Shown here piece after piece: positions 23,544-32,630 of a stretch of 51,098 nt of DNA. The position numbers and the translations under genes were made by a program. Position 1 is the first letter of the stretch, and each line of letters opens with the position of its first letter. The notes below the pieces were generated by a model. It did no database searches. It saw only the letters and a program-made list of their open reading frames with translations, and was not told the origin of the DNA. The DNA comes from Deltaproteobacteria bacterium (lineage in GTDB: Bacteria; Desulfobacterota; Desulfobacteria; Desulfobacterales; Magnetomoraceae). The stretch is taken from positions 1-51,098 of the forward strand of contig PEAL01000002.1 of the NCBI GenBank assembly GCA_002753725.1, given 5' to 3'.

Positions 23544-26246
23544 CTAACAAGATTTTGTCAACGTATGATAAATCGTTGGAAGTCGATCGGGCAATTCGGT
23601 CACATCTGAAAGAACGTGATGGTTTCCTTTTCCGTATAAATCGTCAAGCCGTGCATTTGATGAAAGATTTACTGTTATTCCATGCACATAAATTCCTTTG
23701 CTTCGGGATTCGTTGACCGCCTTTCGGGTATCTTTGATGGCATAATCGCGTTTATAGCCGGTATCATTGGGAAAACCGTCACTTAACACAATCAGCAATC
23801 GTATTTTAGCGGCAACTTTCTCAAGCAAAAAATTTGAATGTCGAATTGCTGCGCCCATTCGTGTGCTTCGACAGGGAGACATATTACCAATTTTGTTTTT
23901 TACAGTATTTGTCAGAGGTTCATTGATGTGTTTGATGACATAATAGCTCACTGCATGTCTCCCTGTGCTTGAAAAACCTGCAATAGCAAAGGGATCTCCG
24001 CATCGTTTCAAGGCTTCACAAAAAAGCACGATGGCATCCCGCTCGATATCAAGAACAGATTTTTCAGTATTGGGCAAACAATTGGCTGTGGATCGAGATA
24101 AGTCAACCAGAAGAAAAACAGCAACATCTCGATATTCCTTGACCCGCTTGGTATACAAACGCTCTGAGGGCGTTTTGTGAATTTTTCGATCAATGCCATA
24201 TTGCAATAACTGCCGATAATCAAAATCATCACCTTCCAGCCATCGCCTGAGAATTTTATGACCTTCAGGGCGAAGCATTTCAAATCGTCGTCGAATATGA
24301 CGCAACAGGCCTGAATGGTTGACCAGCGATTGTTCATATTTTTCGTTGAATTCCTGCATGAATTCTTTTTGAATAACACGGGTATAATTTAACTTGTAAC
24401 TTCCCAGGTCAGTATCCCATTCATGATACTTGAAGGCCATTCCCATATCATCTGTTTCTGAAATGACTTCAATATCATTATCTTGCGATATCAAACGGAT
24501 AAGCCCTTGTTCATCCAGTGTGTTTCCAGTTTTGCCATGAACGATGAATTGCTGTATGTTTTCAACGGTTAACTGCCCCTGTTGACGAATCAATTGTTTT
24601 CGAATATCAGATTTATATACTTTAATTTTCTTGTTTTTCAAAGAAAGGTAAAGTCGTTGTGCCGCTTTATCCCATTTCCCGGTTGATTCTTCCGCCAGAT
24701 CCACACGAATATGCCTGTCAAAAGGTGTTTGAATAAATGCCGTTGCCGTTGCATGTTGAATCATTTCTGAAATATCTGAATAATACATCCAGACCAGTCT
24801 TGCGCTTGTTTCTACAGAGGCATATCTATCATCCAGCATATACGTTGATTTCTGAATAATGACATCCAGTTTATGTTGGTAAAGCACAGGTGACTGATGA
24901 GTGGCAGTTGTCATATCCAGCGCCAGTCTATTGTATAACATCTGGAATGGAGAGTGATCAAAAGAATGATTGTTCGTATTGTCATGTATCAGGCATTCCT
25001 GAAGAACAGGAAGGGTTTTTCGAATAATTCCCGGGTAATGTCGTTGGAGACACCATCGAATGCGTGAATGTTCAAATAGTGTGAATAGGTTTTCAGCCAG
25101 AATATGCCTGGAAAAATAATTCAGGAATCGGACCATATCCGACCCTTGTGAATCAAAGACGCTGGGAGAAATATCTGAATAGCGATCTAAAAATTTTTCC
25201 AGATCAAAATCATATGTTCCCCATTCAATATGTCCGGCTTCCCATCGGACCAGATGTTTATACAATGAACGGTTGAAATTCTTTTCAGGGCATCGTCCTA
25301 TGATATCCGGCAGATAAATACATTGTCCATTATTGAGAACACAATCATCTGATGGTATCCTTATTTTTTTCAGTTGAGACAAAGGACGTATTTTCACATA
25401 AGTTCCTATGCGCGCGTGAAGATACTGAATCAGTTTATTTTGGACACACTCAAGAGAAATACTTGTCTGAAGTTTTTCGTAAACATTTCTGGATACTTCG
25501 GATTCAATGGCGAAATATAATGCTCCTTTATCTTTTTTTAAATGATATTTTTGAATCCCTGTTTCAATGAATTCAGAAAGGGCTGAGGGAGTCAACGAAT
25601 GGAGTCCATTTTTTAGCCCGGTCTCGCAGGCATACAGCCATTCAATATCCATACGAACCACTCGAATCAGTTGGTGTAGTTGAAAGGCTCGATGTTTGAT
25701 GGAAAGGGATTCGCATAATGATGGAAGAAACTGTGTAAGATTTTTACTTTGATGAAAATCCAAATGTTTGGCAAATGCTTCTTCAAAAAGTCGAAGCATT
25801 TGCAAGGCACCCGCGCAATCACCAGAAGCCAGAACACGATTAAAGGATTGAAAGGGTCGGGGAAGAATATACAGTCCAATGTCTTGAAGCTTATTAAGTG
25901 TTTGATAAAACTGGTCTGTCAGTTCAGCATCTTGTGCCAATAACACTGTTGGTAATAAATCAGCCACAAGAATGCCCAATGAAGCACCCCATTTTGCATA
26001 CGATCTTATTTTTTGATGAAATTGACTGATAAGGTGAATCTGTTGAGAGGGAATAATTTTTTCATATCCTTTGAAAATAGAATATCCCAGATCAATTTCA
26101 ATGGTCATGCCCCATAAGATGGTATCAACAATTGTCTGACGCATATTCCGATCCATGGGGGGATTCTGATTAAAAATGATTGATTTTAAGGATCGGGAAA
26201 GATCAGGATCCGCCCATTCCAGTTCCTCGAGGGGTTCTTTATTCAT
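23544..26246 (-). CDS. Large VWA-domain protein of the NorD/CbbO type
   Basis: A 900-residue cytosolic protein whose last about 190 residues are a von Willebrand A domain with an intact MIDAS metal site: VDLSRST, the Thr in CRSTRMG and the Asp in LSDGFPND. The long helical N-terminal part is like NorD/CbbO proteins, which work with a MoxR-type AAA ATPase (NorQ/CbbQ) to insert metal or remodel an enzyme such as NO reductase or RuBisCO. No such ATPase or enzyme is in this window. It starts 6 bp after der, so it may share that gene's transcript. The ribosome binding site is weak. Confidence 0.75.
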   Translation of the reverse strand: MNKEPLEELEWADPDLSRSLKSIIFNQNPPMDRNMRQTIVDTILWGMTIEIDLGYSIFKGYEKIIPSQQIHLISQFHQKIRSYAKWGASLGILVADLLPTVLLAQDAELTDQFYQTLNKLQDIGLYILPRPFQSFNRVLASGDCAGALQMLRLFEEAFAKHLDFHQSKNLTQFLPSLCESLSIKHRAFQLHQLIRVVRMDIEWLYACETGLKNGLHSLTPSALSEFIETGIQKYHLKKDKGALYFAIESEVSRNVYEKLQTSISLECVQNKLIQYLHARIGTYVKIRPLSQLKKIRIPSDDCVLNNGQCIYLPDIIGRCPEKNFNRSLYKHLVRWEAGHIEWGTYDFDLEKFLDRYSDISPSVFDSQGSDMVRFLNYFSRHILAENLFTLFEHSRIRWCLQRHYPGIIRKTLPVLQECLIHDNTNNHSFDHSPFQMLYNRLALDMTTATHQSPVLYQHKLDVIIQKSTYMLDDRYASVETSARLVWMYYSDISEMIQHATATAFIQTPFDRHIRVDLAEESTGKWDKAAQRLYLSLKNKKIKVYKSDIRKQLIRQQGQLTVENIQQFIVHGKTGNTLDEQGLIRLISQDNDIEVISETDDMGMAFKYHEWDTDLGSYKLNYTRVIQKEFMQEFNEKYEQSLVNHSGLLRHIRRRFEMLRPEGHKILRRWLEGDDFDYRQLLQYGIDRKIHKTPSERLYTKRVKEYRDVAVFLLVDLSRSTANCLPNTEKSVLDIERDAIVLFCEALKRCGDPFAIAGFSSTGRHAVSYYVIKHINEPLTNTVKNKIGNMSPCRSTRMGAAIRHSNFLLEKVAAKIRLLIVLSDGFPNDTGYKRDYAIKDTRKAVNESRSKGIYVHGITVNLSSNARLDDLYGKGNHHVLSDVTELPDRLPTIYHTLTKSC

Positions 26247-26252
26247 GAGTAT

Positions 26253-27578
26253 TCACTGTGGTTTTATGCGTCTGACCCTTTTTCGAAATTCCAAAAATAT
26301 CGGGGTTTTATCCAGACCTGTGGCTTCACGGATTTGATTTAACAAATACCGATGATAGGAAAAATGGACAGCATCCGGATAATTCACAAAAGAAACAAAC
26401 GTGGGCGGGGCATGTTTGATTTGAGTGGTGTACATAAATTTGATGGGTCGCCCGCGATGTAAAGATGGCGGGGTTTTTTGAATGGCCTGCTCAATGATCC
26501 TGTTGATCTGACCGGTTCCCAATTGAGTAATATATTGCTGATAGACCGATTGAATGATTGGAAATATTTTTTTTACGCGCTGAAGGGTTTTTGCGGAAAT
26601 TGTTATGATGGGGGCAAAGGGTAAAAATCGGGACTGATACCGCAATTCATCAGTAAATTTTTTGATAATGTTTCGTTCTTTTTCAACAAGATCCCATTTA
26701 TTCAGTACAAAAATACAGGCGCACTTTCTTTCATAAGCATACCCTGCAATACGAATATCCTGCTCTGTGATACCTTCAAAGGCATCCAATACAATCAATG
26801 CAACATCACATCGATCCAGACTTCTCAGTGCCTTGATAATGGAAAATTTTTCAATTTTCAGTTTAACTTTTTGTTTGCGGCGGATACCGGCTGTGTCAAT
26901 TAAAACATAAGGCTTGCCATCAATGACACAGTGCGTATCAATGGCATCACGGGTGGTTCCGGGAATATCACTGACCATCACCCGATCCTGACCCAACATA
27001 CCGTTTACCAAAGAGGACTTTCCAGCATTGGGACGACCAACAACCGCCAGACGAATCCCTTTTTCCTGCTCATCTTCATCCATCGCTGGAAAATGAAGAA
27101 TCATATTGTCCATCAAATCTCGTATACCATATCCATGTTCTGCTGATACCGGATAAAGCTTTTCAATACCAAGCTGGTAAAAATCCAAACATTTGTTTTC
27201 ATGCTCAATGCCATCAATTTTATTGACCGCATACATAACCGGTCGATCTGCTCCCCGAAGCATTTGGATAATATCTGAATCAAAAGGAGAGATACCATAC
27301 TTGCCATCAAGAACAACCAGGATCACATCTGCCTGATCCATGGCCATCAAGGCTTGAGTTCGTGTTTCTTCAACAAATTGTTCATGACTTTCATCGGAAA
27401 TCCCGCCGGTGTCAACCAGCGTAAAGCGTTTTCCATCATAGTCACCATCTTTATAAATTCGGTCGCGAGTCACACCGGGCAAATTATCGACAATGGATTG
27501 ACGACTTCGAGTAATACGATTGAACAGCGTGGACTTTCCAACATTGGGGCGTCCAATTATTGCAACAATGGGTTTCAT
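26253..27578 (-). CDS. der: Ribosome-biogenesis GTPase Der (EngA)
   Basis: Two tandem GTPase domains are visible. Domain 1 has GRPNVGKST, DTGGIS and NKID; domain 2 has GRPNAGKSS, DTAGIR and NKWD. A KH-like C-terminal domain follows. Der assists 50S subunit assembly and is near-universal in bacteria. The ATG at 27578, giving MKPIVAIIGRPNVGKS, is chosen; an in-frame extension of 25 residues has no family counterpart. It is cotranscribed with the NorD-like gene 6 bp downstream. Confidence 0.97.
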   Translation of the reverse strand: MKPIVAIIGRPNVGKSTLFNRITRSRQSIVDNLPGVTRDRIYKDGDYDGKRFTLVDTGGISDESHEQFVEETRTQALMAMDQADVILVVLDGKYGISPFDSDIIQMLRGADRPVMYAVNKIDGIEHENKCLDFYQLGIEKLYPVSAEHGYGIRDLMDNMILHFPAMDEDEQEKGIRLAVVGRPNAGKSSLVNGMLGQDRVMVSDIPGTTRDAIDTHCVIDGKPYVLIDTAGIRRKQKVKLKIEKFSIIKALRSLDRCDVALIVLDAFEGITEQDIRIAGYAYERKCACIFVLNKWDLVEKERNIIKKFTDELRYQSRFLPFAPIITISAKTLQRVKKIFPIIQSVYQQYITQLGTGQINRIIEQAIQKTPPSLHRGRPIKFMYTTQIKHAPPTFVSFVNYPDAVHFSYHRYLLNQIREATGLDKTPIFLEFRKRVRRIKPQ

Positions 27579-27740
27579 GATTGTTAATCCGTTAATTTTT
27601 TTAATTAATTGTTTGTTTACGGTATTTTTTTTAATCCTATCCGCTGAACTCAAAAGACAGGCTGAGAATAACTATTCCTTCAACTTTTTGCAATTTTTTA
27701 TGGAACAAAATCAACCCAAATCTGGCGCTATCATGGAAAG

Positions 27741-27902
27741 TTATCCCTTAACTTGTATCTCTGTTTGCAAATCAACACAAGCTTTTTCAATTATATTTTG
27801 ATTATCAGCGACAATATTCCTGGCAATTCGGATGTGTAATGAATTGCTTTTAGTAAATGAACATTCAGGATGTGTGTTTAAATCAATAGTTGTTTCTGTA
27901 TT
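27741..27902 (-). pseudogene. C-terminal remnant of an unidentified gene beside an inverted-repeat element
   Basis: A minus-strand frame of 53 codons ends in TAA and has no start codon. It reads like real protein (for example HIRIARNIVADNQNIIEKAC) rather than random AT-rich sequence. It is cut by a stop 16 bp from the left end of repeat copy A. I infer a gene tail left after insertion or deletion. No family was recognised. Confidence 0.35.
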
Positions 27903-27917
27903 TTAATATTGCTATTA

Positions 27918-28107
27918 AGGAATAGTTATTCAATAAGTTCCCCATTTTAATTTCGGAGACACGATCCTTAATTCAATAAATAGTGGAGTCCTAAAGCTTT
28001 AGCTTTGGGAGTTCCTTAGATTTTCAATGCGTTTTTTTCTGTAACTCCCAAAGCTAAAGCTTTAGGACTCCACTTTAAAATGGGGAACTTATTTTTCGAG
28101 CATTCCT
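27918..28107. mobile_element. MITE-like inverted-repeat element, copy A (most complete)
   Basis: The outer 33-bp ends (27918-27950 and 28075-28107) match in inverted orientation at 26 of 33 positions, including a perfect 19-bp block ending CCCCATTTTAA. Inside are perfect 31-bp arms (27983-28013 and 28043-28073) with the core CTAAAGCTTTAGCTTTGGG. No coding capacity is seen. Related copies lie at 41836-41963, 43640-43729 and 45945-46082, so this is a dispersed non-autonomous element. Confidence 0.75.
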
Positions 28108-28135
28108 AAGTAAGCGATCATATGATCGCTTACTT
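28108..28135. repeat. 28-bp perfect palindrome
   Basis: AAGTAAGCGATCAT followed directly by its exact complement, with no loop. It starts one base after the right end of repeat copy A. It could be a protein-binding site, an insertion target or a separate element fragment. It stands about 116 bp before the accessory ATPase gene. Confidence 0.6.
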
Positions 28136-28251
28136 AATAAATGTTTGTTCAAAATTGCTAAAAAGTATTTACTGTGCTATTTCAGACTAAATGCGGATAC
28201 CATAATGGGTAAGATTTTAAAAGATCATTGTTAGTTAGTTAAGGATTAAAA

Positions 28252-29676
28252 ATGAAAATTAGTATTAAAAATTTTGGTCCAATTAAAAATTTTGAATTTA
28301 ACATGGAAAAATCATTTATTGGTATTTTTGGTAAAAATAATGCTGGTAAGTCATATTCAATATCTGTTGTTTATCTCATTATTAAAAATATTATTGAAAT
28401 TAATAATGATATGAATATGAATATGAATATGAATATTTTTCTTAACAAATTTATCAAGGGAAAAGAAGAACATATTAAAAAAATTAGTATGAAATCTAAT
28501 TTAAAAAAGAATGATTATACTATTAACCAACATTTAGAAGACTTTTTAAAAGACTGTTTTCAGGAAATGTTTTCAAACAGGCTATCTAATTCTTTTTATT
28601 CTACTTTTAATGATTTAGATAAACTCAACAATCGTTCATCAAAAAATAAGCCCCAAATTATTTTAAATTCTGACTTATTAGAAATTTCATTTTTAATAAG
28701 TAAAAACATTGTATTATTAGATAAGGTCACTCTAAATAAAAATGTGATTCTACGGAAGATTAAGACTCACCGAAAATTAAAAACTGGGAATAAAAATTTA
28801 GTTTTATATACTTCATCAAATGATAACCGGACGCTTTTATCAAATTTTATTGAATTTTCAGAAATGGCCCTTTTCTCTTTTGGAAAAGAAGTAAAAAATT
28901 ATATTGATAATGTCTATTATTTACCAGCCTCAAGATCTGGTTTGTATCAGGCTTTAAGTGCTTTTTCACAGATATTTGCTGAATTAGCTAAAAAAAGAGG
29001 ATTTTTTGTTAAAAAATTTGAAATACCCAATATACCAGAACCATTAAGTGATTATTTTCTAAACCTTTCTGAAATTAATGCAAAATCAAAAATTAATGAG
29101 AAGAAAACTGATTTTAGCATGATCATTAATGAAATCGAAAAAGAAATTCTAAAAGGTGAAGTGTCTTTTGATGATGATAACAAAAAAATATACTATAAAC
29201 CCAATGGCTTAGACATAAGTCTTGATATTTCAATGGCTTCCTCAATGGTTTCTGAAATTTCTCCTATTGTATCTTATTTAAAGTATATTATCCCTAAAAG
29301 CATACAAAAAAACTCCTTTCATTCGAATGATAATATTAAAACGATGATATTTATTGAAGAACCAGAAGCACATTTACATCCAAAAATTCAAATTAAATTA
29401 ATGGAAATTTTCAGTAAGTTAATTAAAATGAATGTGAAAATAGTGATAACATCTCATAGTAATTATATATTTCACAAAATGAATAACCTTATTCTTTCTA
29501 AACAACTGGTTCCTGAAAATATTGAGATTTTAGTTTTTGACGAATCTGAAAATGGCAGCATTGTAAAAAATGCTCAAATGGATGAATTGGGCATAGAGGA
29601 TATCAATTTTTTGGACGTTGCAGAAGAATTGCATGAGGAAAAAATGGAACTTATCGATAGAATATGCGGTGAATAA
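28252..29676 (+). CDS. OLD-like/AAA_15-type ATPase, probable accessory defence gene
   Basis: A 474-residue SMC/ABC-type ATPase. Features are IKNFGPIKNF at the N-terminus, Walker A GKNNAGKS (about residues 28-35), the combined Walker B/D-loop FIEEPEAHLHP near residue 365, and the switch His in ITSHSNYI. No TOPRIM nuclease domain is seen. The gene is visibly richer in A/T, with Asn, Lys and Ile codons, than its neighbours, suggesting transfer. AAGGA precedes the ATG. Such ATPases often pair with an effector gene; what follows here is broken. The in-frame repeat at 28411-28434 encodes Met-Asn pairs. A defence role is inferred from architecture only. Confidence 0.75.
   Translation: MKISIKNFGPIKNFEFNMEKSFIGIFGKNNAGKSYSISVVYLIIKNIIEINNDMNMNMNMNIFLNKFIKGKEEHIKKISMKSNLKKNDYTINQHLEDFLKDCFQEMFSNRLSNSFYSTFNDLDKLNNRSSKNKPQIILNSDLLEISFLISKNIVLLDKVTLNKNVILRKIKTHRKLKTGNKNLVLYTSSNDNRTLLSNFIEFSEMALFSFGKEVKNYIDNVYYLPASRSGLYQALSAFSQIFAELAKKRGFFVKKFEIPNIPEPLSDYFLNLSEINAKSKINEKKTDFSMIINEIEKEILKGEVSFDDDNKKIYYKPNGLDISLDISMASSMVSEISPIVSYLKYIIPKSIQKNSFHSNDNIKTMIFIEEPEAHLHPKIQIKLMEIFSKLIKMNVKIVITSHSNYIFHKMNNLILSKQLVPENIEILVFDESENGSIVKNAQMDELGIEDINFLDVAEELHEEKMELIDRICGE
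28411..28434 (+). repeat. Hexanucleotide microsatellite, four copies of ATGAAT
   Basis: Four perfect tandem copies lie inside the ATPase gene and encode Met-Asn repeats. Because the unit is six bases, copy-number change would add or remove residues without shifting the frame. Confidence 0.8.
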
Positions 29677-29678
29677 TA

Positions 29679-29914
29679 ATGCTTGATGAAATTCGCAATG
29701 AACCGGAACTCTTTAAATTAATAAGAGAGTTATGTGATGAAAACGTTACAATCAGCTAAACCAATAAGATTTAGAAATAAAATTACGTCTATTGATCCTA
29801 AATTACCTGATCCTATGGTTACACCGTGTTGAAAAATCAAGTGATATGAGAGCTGGGTCAAACGTAGATTGGACTTTTCAGAAAATTTTTTTGAAATTAA
29901 TTAATTATTCCTAA
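29679..29914 (+). pseudogene. Broken gene following the OLD-like ATPase
   Basis: Three protein-like pieces lie end to end in different frames: a 26-codon piece from the ATG at 29679 (MLDEIRNEPELFKLIREL), a piece from 29734 (containing ITSIDPKLPDPMVTP), and a third ending at 29914 (containing RVEKSSDMRAGSNVDWTFQ). The first begins 2 nt after the ATPase stop, as expected for an operon partner. I infer frameshifts or deletions in a small second gene of the unit. Its function is not recognised. Confidence 0.45.
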
Positions 29915-29923
29915 GGATTATTT

Positions 29924-31897
29924 ATGGAAATTCCCTTGTTAAATGATATTATCATTATTTTTGGATTGGCAATTGTTGTTATTTTCATTTGCCATAGATT
30001 TCGTATACCTTCGGTGGTAGGGTTTCTTCTTACCGGAATATTTGTCGGGCCTTATGGATTTGGGCTGGTGAAGGCGGTTCATGAGGTAGAAATACTGTCG
30101 GAAATCGGTATCGTATTATTGCTTTTTACCATAGGCATTGAGTTTTCAGTTGAGAAGCTGTTGCGAATTAAAAAATCTGTTCTTATGGGTGGGTCACTTC
30201 AAGTCGTGCTAACTTTTTTGGCCACATTTTTTATCAGCCAAGGCATTGGGTTTTCTTCAGGAAAGGCTGCCTTTATTGGATTTCTTGTCTCTCTCAGCAG
30301 CACGGCCATTGTTCTCAAGCTTATCCAGGAAAAATCTGAGGTTGATACGCCACACGGACTTACAACACTGGGTATATTGATCTTTCAGGACATTATCATT
30401 GTTCCCATGATTTTGTTGACCCCAATACTTGCAGGTCAAACGGGTCATGCGGATCAATCTGTCCTTGTTTTATTGGCCAAAGGTTTGGGCATTATCATAC
30501 TCGTGCTGATTAGCACGAAATGGATTATTCCCCGGGTGTTGTATCAAATAGCAAAAACACGCAATCAAGAAATTTTTTTATTGAGCATTGTTGTCATCTG
30601 CCTTGGTGTTGCATGGCTGACTGCAACGGCAGGCCTGTCTCTTGCCCTGGGGGCTTTTTTAGCTGGATTGATCATTTCTGAATCAGAATATAGCCATCAG
30701 GCTCTTGGAAATATTTTACCTTTTCGGGATGTGTTCACCAGTTTCTTTTTTGTATCTATTGGTATGCTTCTGGATATTGGCTTCCTTTTCCAGCACCCTC
30801 TAAAAATGACAATGATTGCCCTGGGGGTTATTTTTCTAAAGTCATTCATTGCTTGTTTTGTAACTGTTTTATTAGGCTTTCCTTTTCGGACGTCAATTTT
30901 AACAGGCTTTGCACTGGGGCAGGTGGGTGAATTCTCATTTATTCTCGCTGGAACCGGTATTGAACAGGGGTTGCTTTCCGGAAATATTTATCAAATATTT
31001 CTGGCTTTTTCAATACTCAGCATGGCGGCAACGCCCTTTATTATTGCATGGTCGCCGAAAATCGCTGAGATGATTTTAGGATTGCCGCTACCCCAAAAAC
31101 TCATATCGGGATTTTATCCTGTTTCAGAGGTAAGCGTTACCCGTAAGAAAGATCATCTCATTATCATTGGCTTTGGTGTCAATGGAAAAAATGTCGCTCG
31201 TGCTGCTCGCGTATCCGGTATTCCTTATGCAATCATTGAAATGAACCCCGAAACAGTAAGACTTGAACAGACCAGGGGAGAACCTATTCATTATGGTGAT
31301 TCAACTCAAGAGAGTGTTCTTCAACACGCAAATATTAAAGATGCCCGCGTTGTCGTAGCGGCAATTAATGACCCAGCATCCACTCGAAGAATTACCGAAA
31401 TTATTCGGCGGCTGAATCCAAAGGTTCATCTCATTGTTCGGAGTCGATTTCTTCAAGAGATGAAACCATTATATGAATTAGGCGCTAACGAGGTCATTCC
31501 CGAAGAATTTGAAACATCCATTGAGATTTTTACCCGGGTGTTGATAAAATACCTTATTCCAAAAGATGAAATTGAAAAACTCCTGAAAGAGGTACGAGCT
31601 GATGGATACGAAATGTTTCGTAGTATTTCTAAAACATCAGCATCGCTTTGGGATGTAAAACTTCATTTGCATGATATTGAGATCAGTACCTTTCGGATCG
31701 TTGAAGGATCAGCATTTATTGAAAAAAATCTTGCTCAGGTTGAACTTAGAAAACGCTATAAGGTTTCTGTCGTGGCAATAAGACGAGGCACACAGATATT
31801 GTCAAACCCTGGAGCAGAAACAACGCTTCTTTTAAACGATGTCCTTTTTATGCTTGGGTCTTCTGAAAACATTATAGAAGTGATGAATACGTTTTAG
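29924..31897 (+). CDS. CPA2-family monovalent cation:proton antiporter with TrkA-N/TrkA-C regulatory domains (KefB/C type)
   Basis: The first about 390 residues are a 12-helix Na+/H+ exchanger domain (RIPSVVGFLLTG, SSTAIVLKL, GQVGEFSFILAGTG). A Rossmann RCK/TrkA-N domain follows (IIGFGVNGKNVARAA, then an acidic strand end IIEMN), and a TrkA-C domain lies at the C-terminus (GSAFIEKNL...VVAIRRG). The layout matches KefB/KefC-type K+/H+ efflux systems gated by nucleotide or glutathione ligands. AAGGAT precedes the ATG. No KefF/KefG ancillary gene is adjacent. It is compositionally normal, unlike the ATPase patch before it. Confidence 0.92.
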   Translation: MEIPLLNDIIIIFGLAIVVIFICHRFRIPSVVGFLLTGIFVGPYGFGLVKAVHEVEILSEIGIVLLLFTIGIEFSVEKLLRIKKSVLMGGSLQVVLTFLATFFISQGIGFSSGKAAFIGFLVSLSSTAIVLKLIQEKSEVDTPHGLTTLGILIFQDIIIVPMILLTPILAGQTGHADQSVLVLLAKGLGIIILVLISTKWIIPRVLYQIAKTRNQEIFLLSIVVICLGVAWLTATAGLSLALGAFLAGLIISESEYSHQALGNILPFRDVFTSFFFVSIGMLLDIGFLFQHPLKMTMIALGVIFLKSFIACFVTVLLGFPFRTSILTGFALGQVGEFSFILAGTGIEQGLLSGNIYQIFLAFSILSMAATPFIIAWSPKIAEMILGLPLPQKLISGFYPVSEVSVTRKKDHLIIIGFGVNGKNVARAARVSGIPYAIIEMNPETVRLEQTRGEPIHYGDSTQESVLQHANIKDARVVVAAINDPASTRRITEIIRRLNPKVHLIVRSRFLQEMKPLYELGANEVIPEEFETSIEIFTRVLIKYLIPKDEIEKLLKEVRADGYEMFRSISKTSASLWDVKLHLHDIEISTFRIVEGSAFIEKNLAQVELRKRYKVSVVAIRRGTQILSNPGAETTLLLNDVLFMLGSSENIIEVMNTF

Positions 31898-31898
31898 G

Positions 31899-31966
31899 AG
31901 GACACAGGGACGTTAGCAGGTTCTTCTTTACCATTACATGAGAACCTGCTAACGTCCCTGTGTCCT
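31899..31966. terminator. Long hairpin, 26-bp perfect arms, after the antiporter gene
   Basis: Arms at 31899-31924 and 31941-31966 (starting AGGACACAGGGACGTTAGC) are exact complements around a 16-nt loop. The hairpin begins 2 bp after the antiporter stop and ends 21 bp before a small zinc-ribbon gene. It is probably a terminator or mRNA-end stabiliser, or a REP-like palindrome, since the arm is unusually long and GC-rich. Confidence 0.6.
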
Positions 31967-31987
31967 TCTATAATAAAGGAAAAAAAT

Positions 31988-32146
31988 ATGAACCCCTATT
32001 TTATGTCAGGAATTATCAGTACACTTTTTGGCCTCAAGCGTACATGTCCTAAATGCAAAAGAGATCAGGTTGTCCCTTCAGATAAAAAACATGAAAAAGT
32101 ATACTGCAAATTCTGCGGTGCGGGGATTCCGCCTGCAAAACGATAA
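31988..32146 (+). CDS. Small zinc-ribbon protein, 52 residues
   Basis: An ATG with AAGGA upstream opens a 52-codon frame with two Cys pairs, CPKC and CKFC, about 20 residues apart, forming a zinc ribbon. The N-terminus is mildly hydrophobic (MSGIISTLFGL) and the C-terminus ends PPAKR. The regular knuckles and ribosome binding site support a real gene despite its length. Function unknown; ribbons of this kind often bind nucleic acid or partner proteins. Confidence 0.6.
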   Translation: MNPYFMSGIISTLFGLKRTCPKCKRDQVVPSDKKHEKVYCKFCGAGIPPAKR

Positions 32147-32210
32147 AGTGAATTCAAAGAGAGCGAACCGATGCCGTTATTTGTCAAAGCACATGGCTGG
32201 ATTTCAGGAA

Positions 32211-32246
32211 AGGATGTCCTGTAGCGTTACCGTTACAGAACATCCT
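32211..32246. terminator. Hairpin between convergent zinc-ribbon and glnK genes
   Basis: Arms AGGATGTCCTGTAGCG and CGTTACAGAACATCCT pair at 14 of 16 positions around TTAC. It lies between convergent genes, 28 bp beyond the glnK stop. It lacks a strong T-run, so it may act as a stem-only bidirectional terminator. Confidence 0.4.
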
Positions 32247-32273
32247 GTCCGTTGGATGATCATCACCTGAATA

Positions 32274-32627
<354 letters not shown>

Positions 32628-32630
32628 TTA

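Noticed and set aside
27520..27801. Plus-strand open frame antisense to the start of der
   Set aside because: It overlaps der on the opposite strand, lacks a ribosome binding site and reads as unlikely protein.
27918..28107. Repeat copy A as a simple bidirectional terminator
   Set aside because: The same sequence recurs at three other loci with shared ends and loop, which a terminator would not need.
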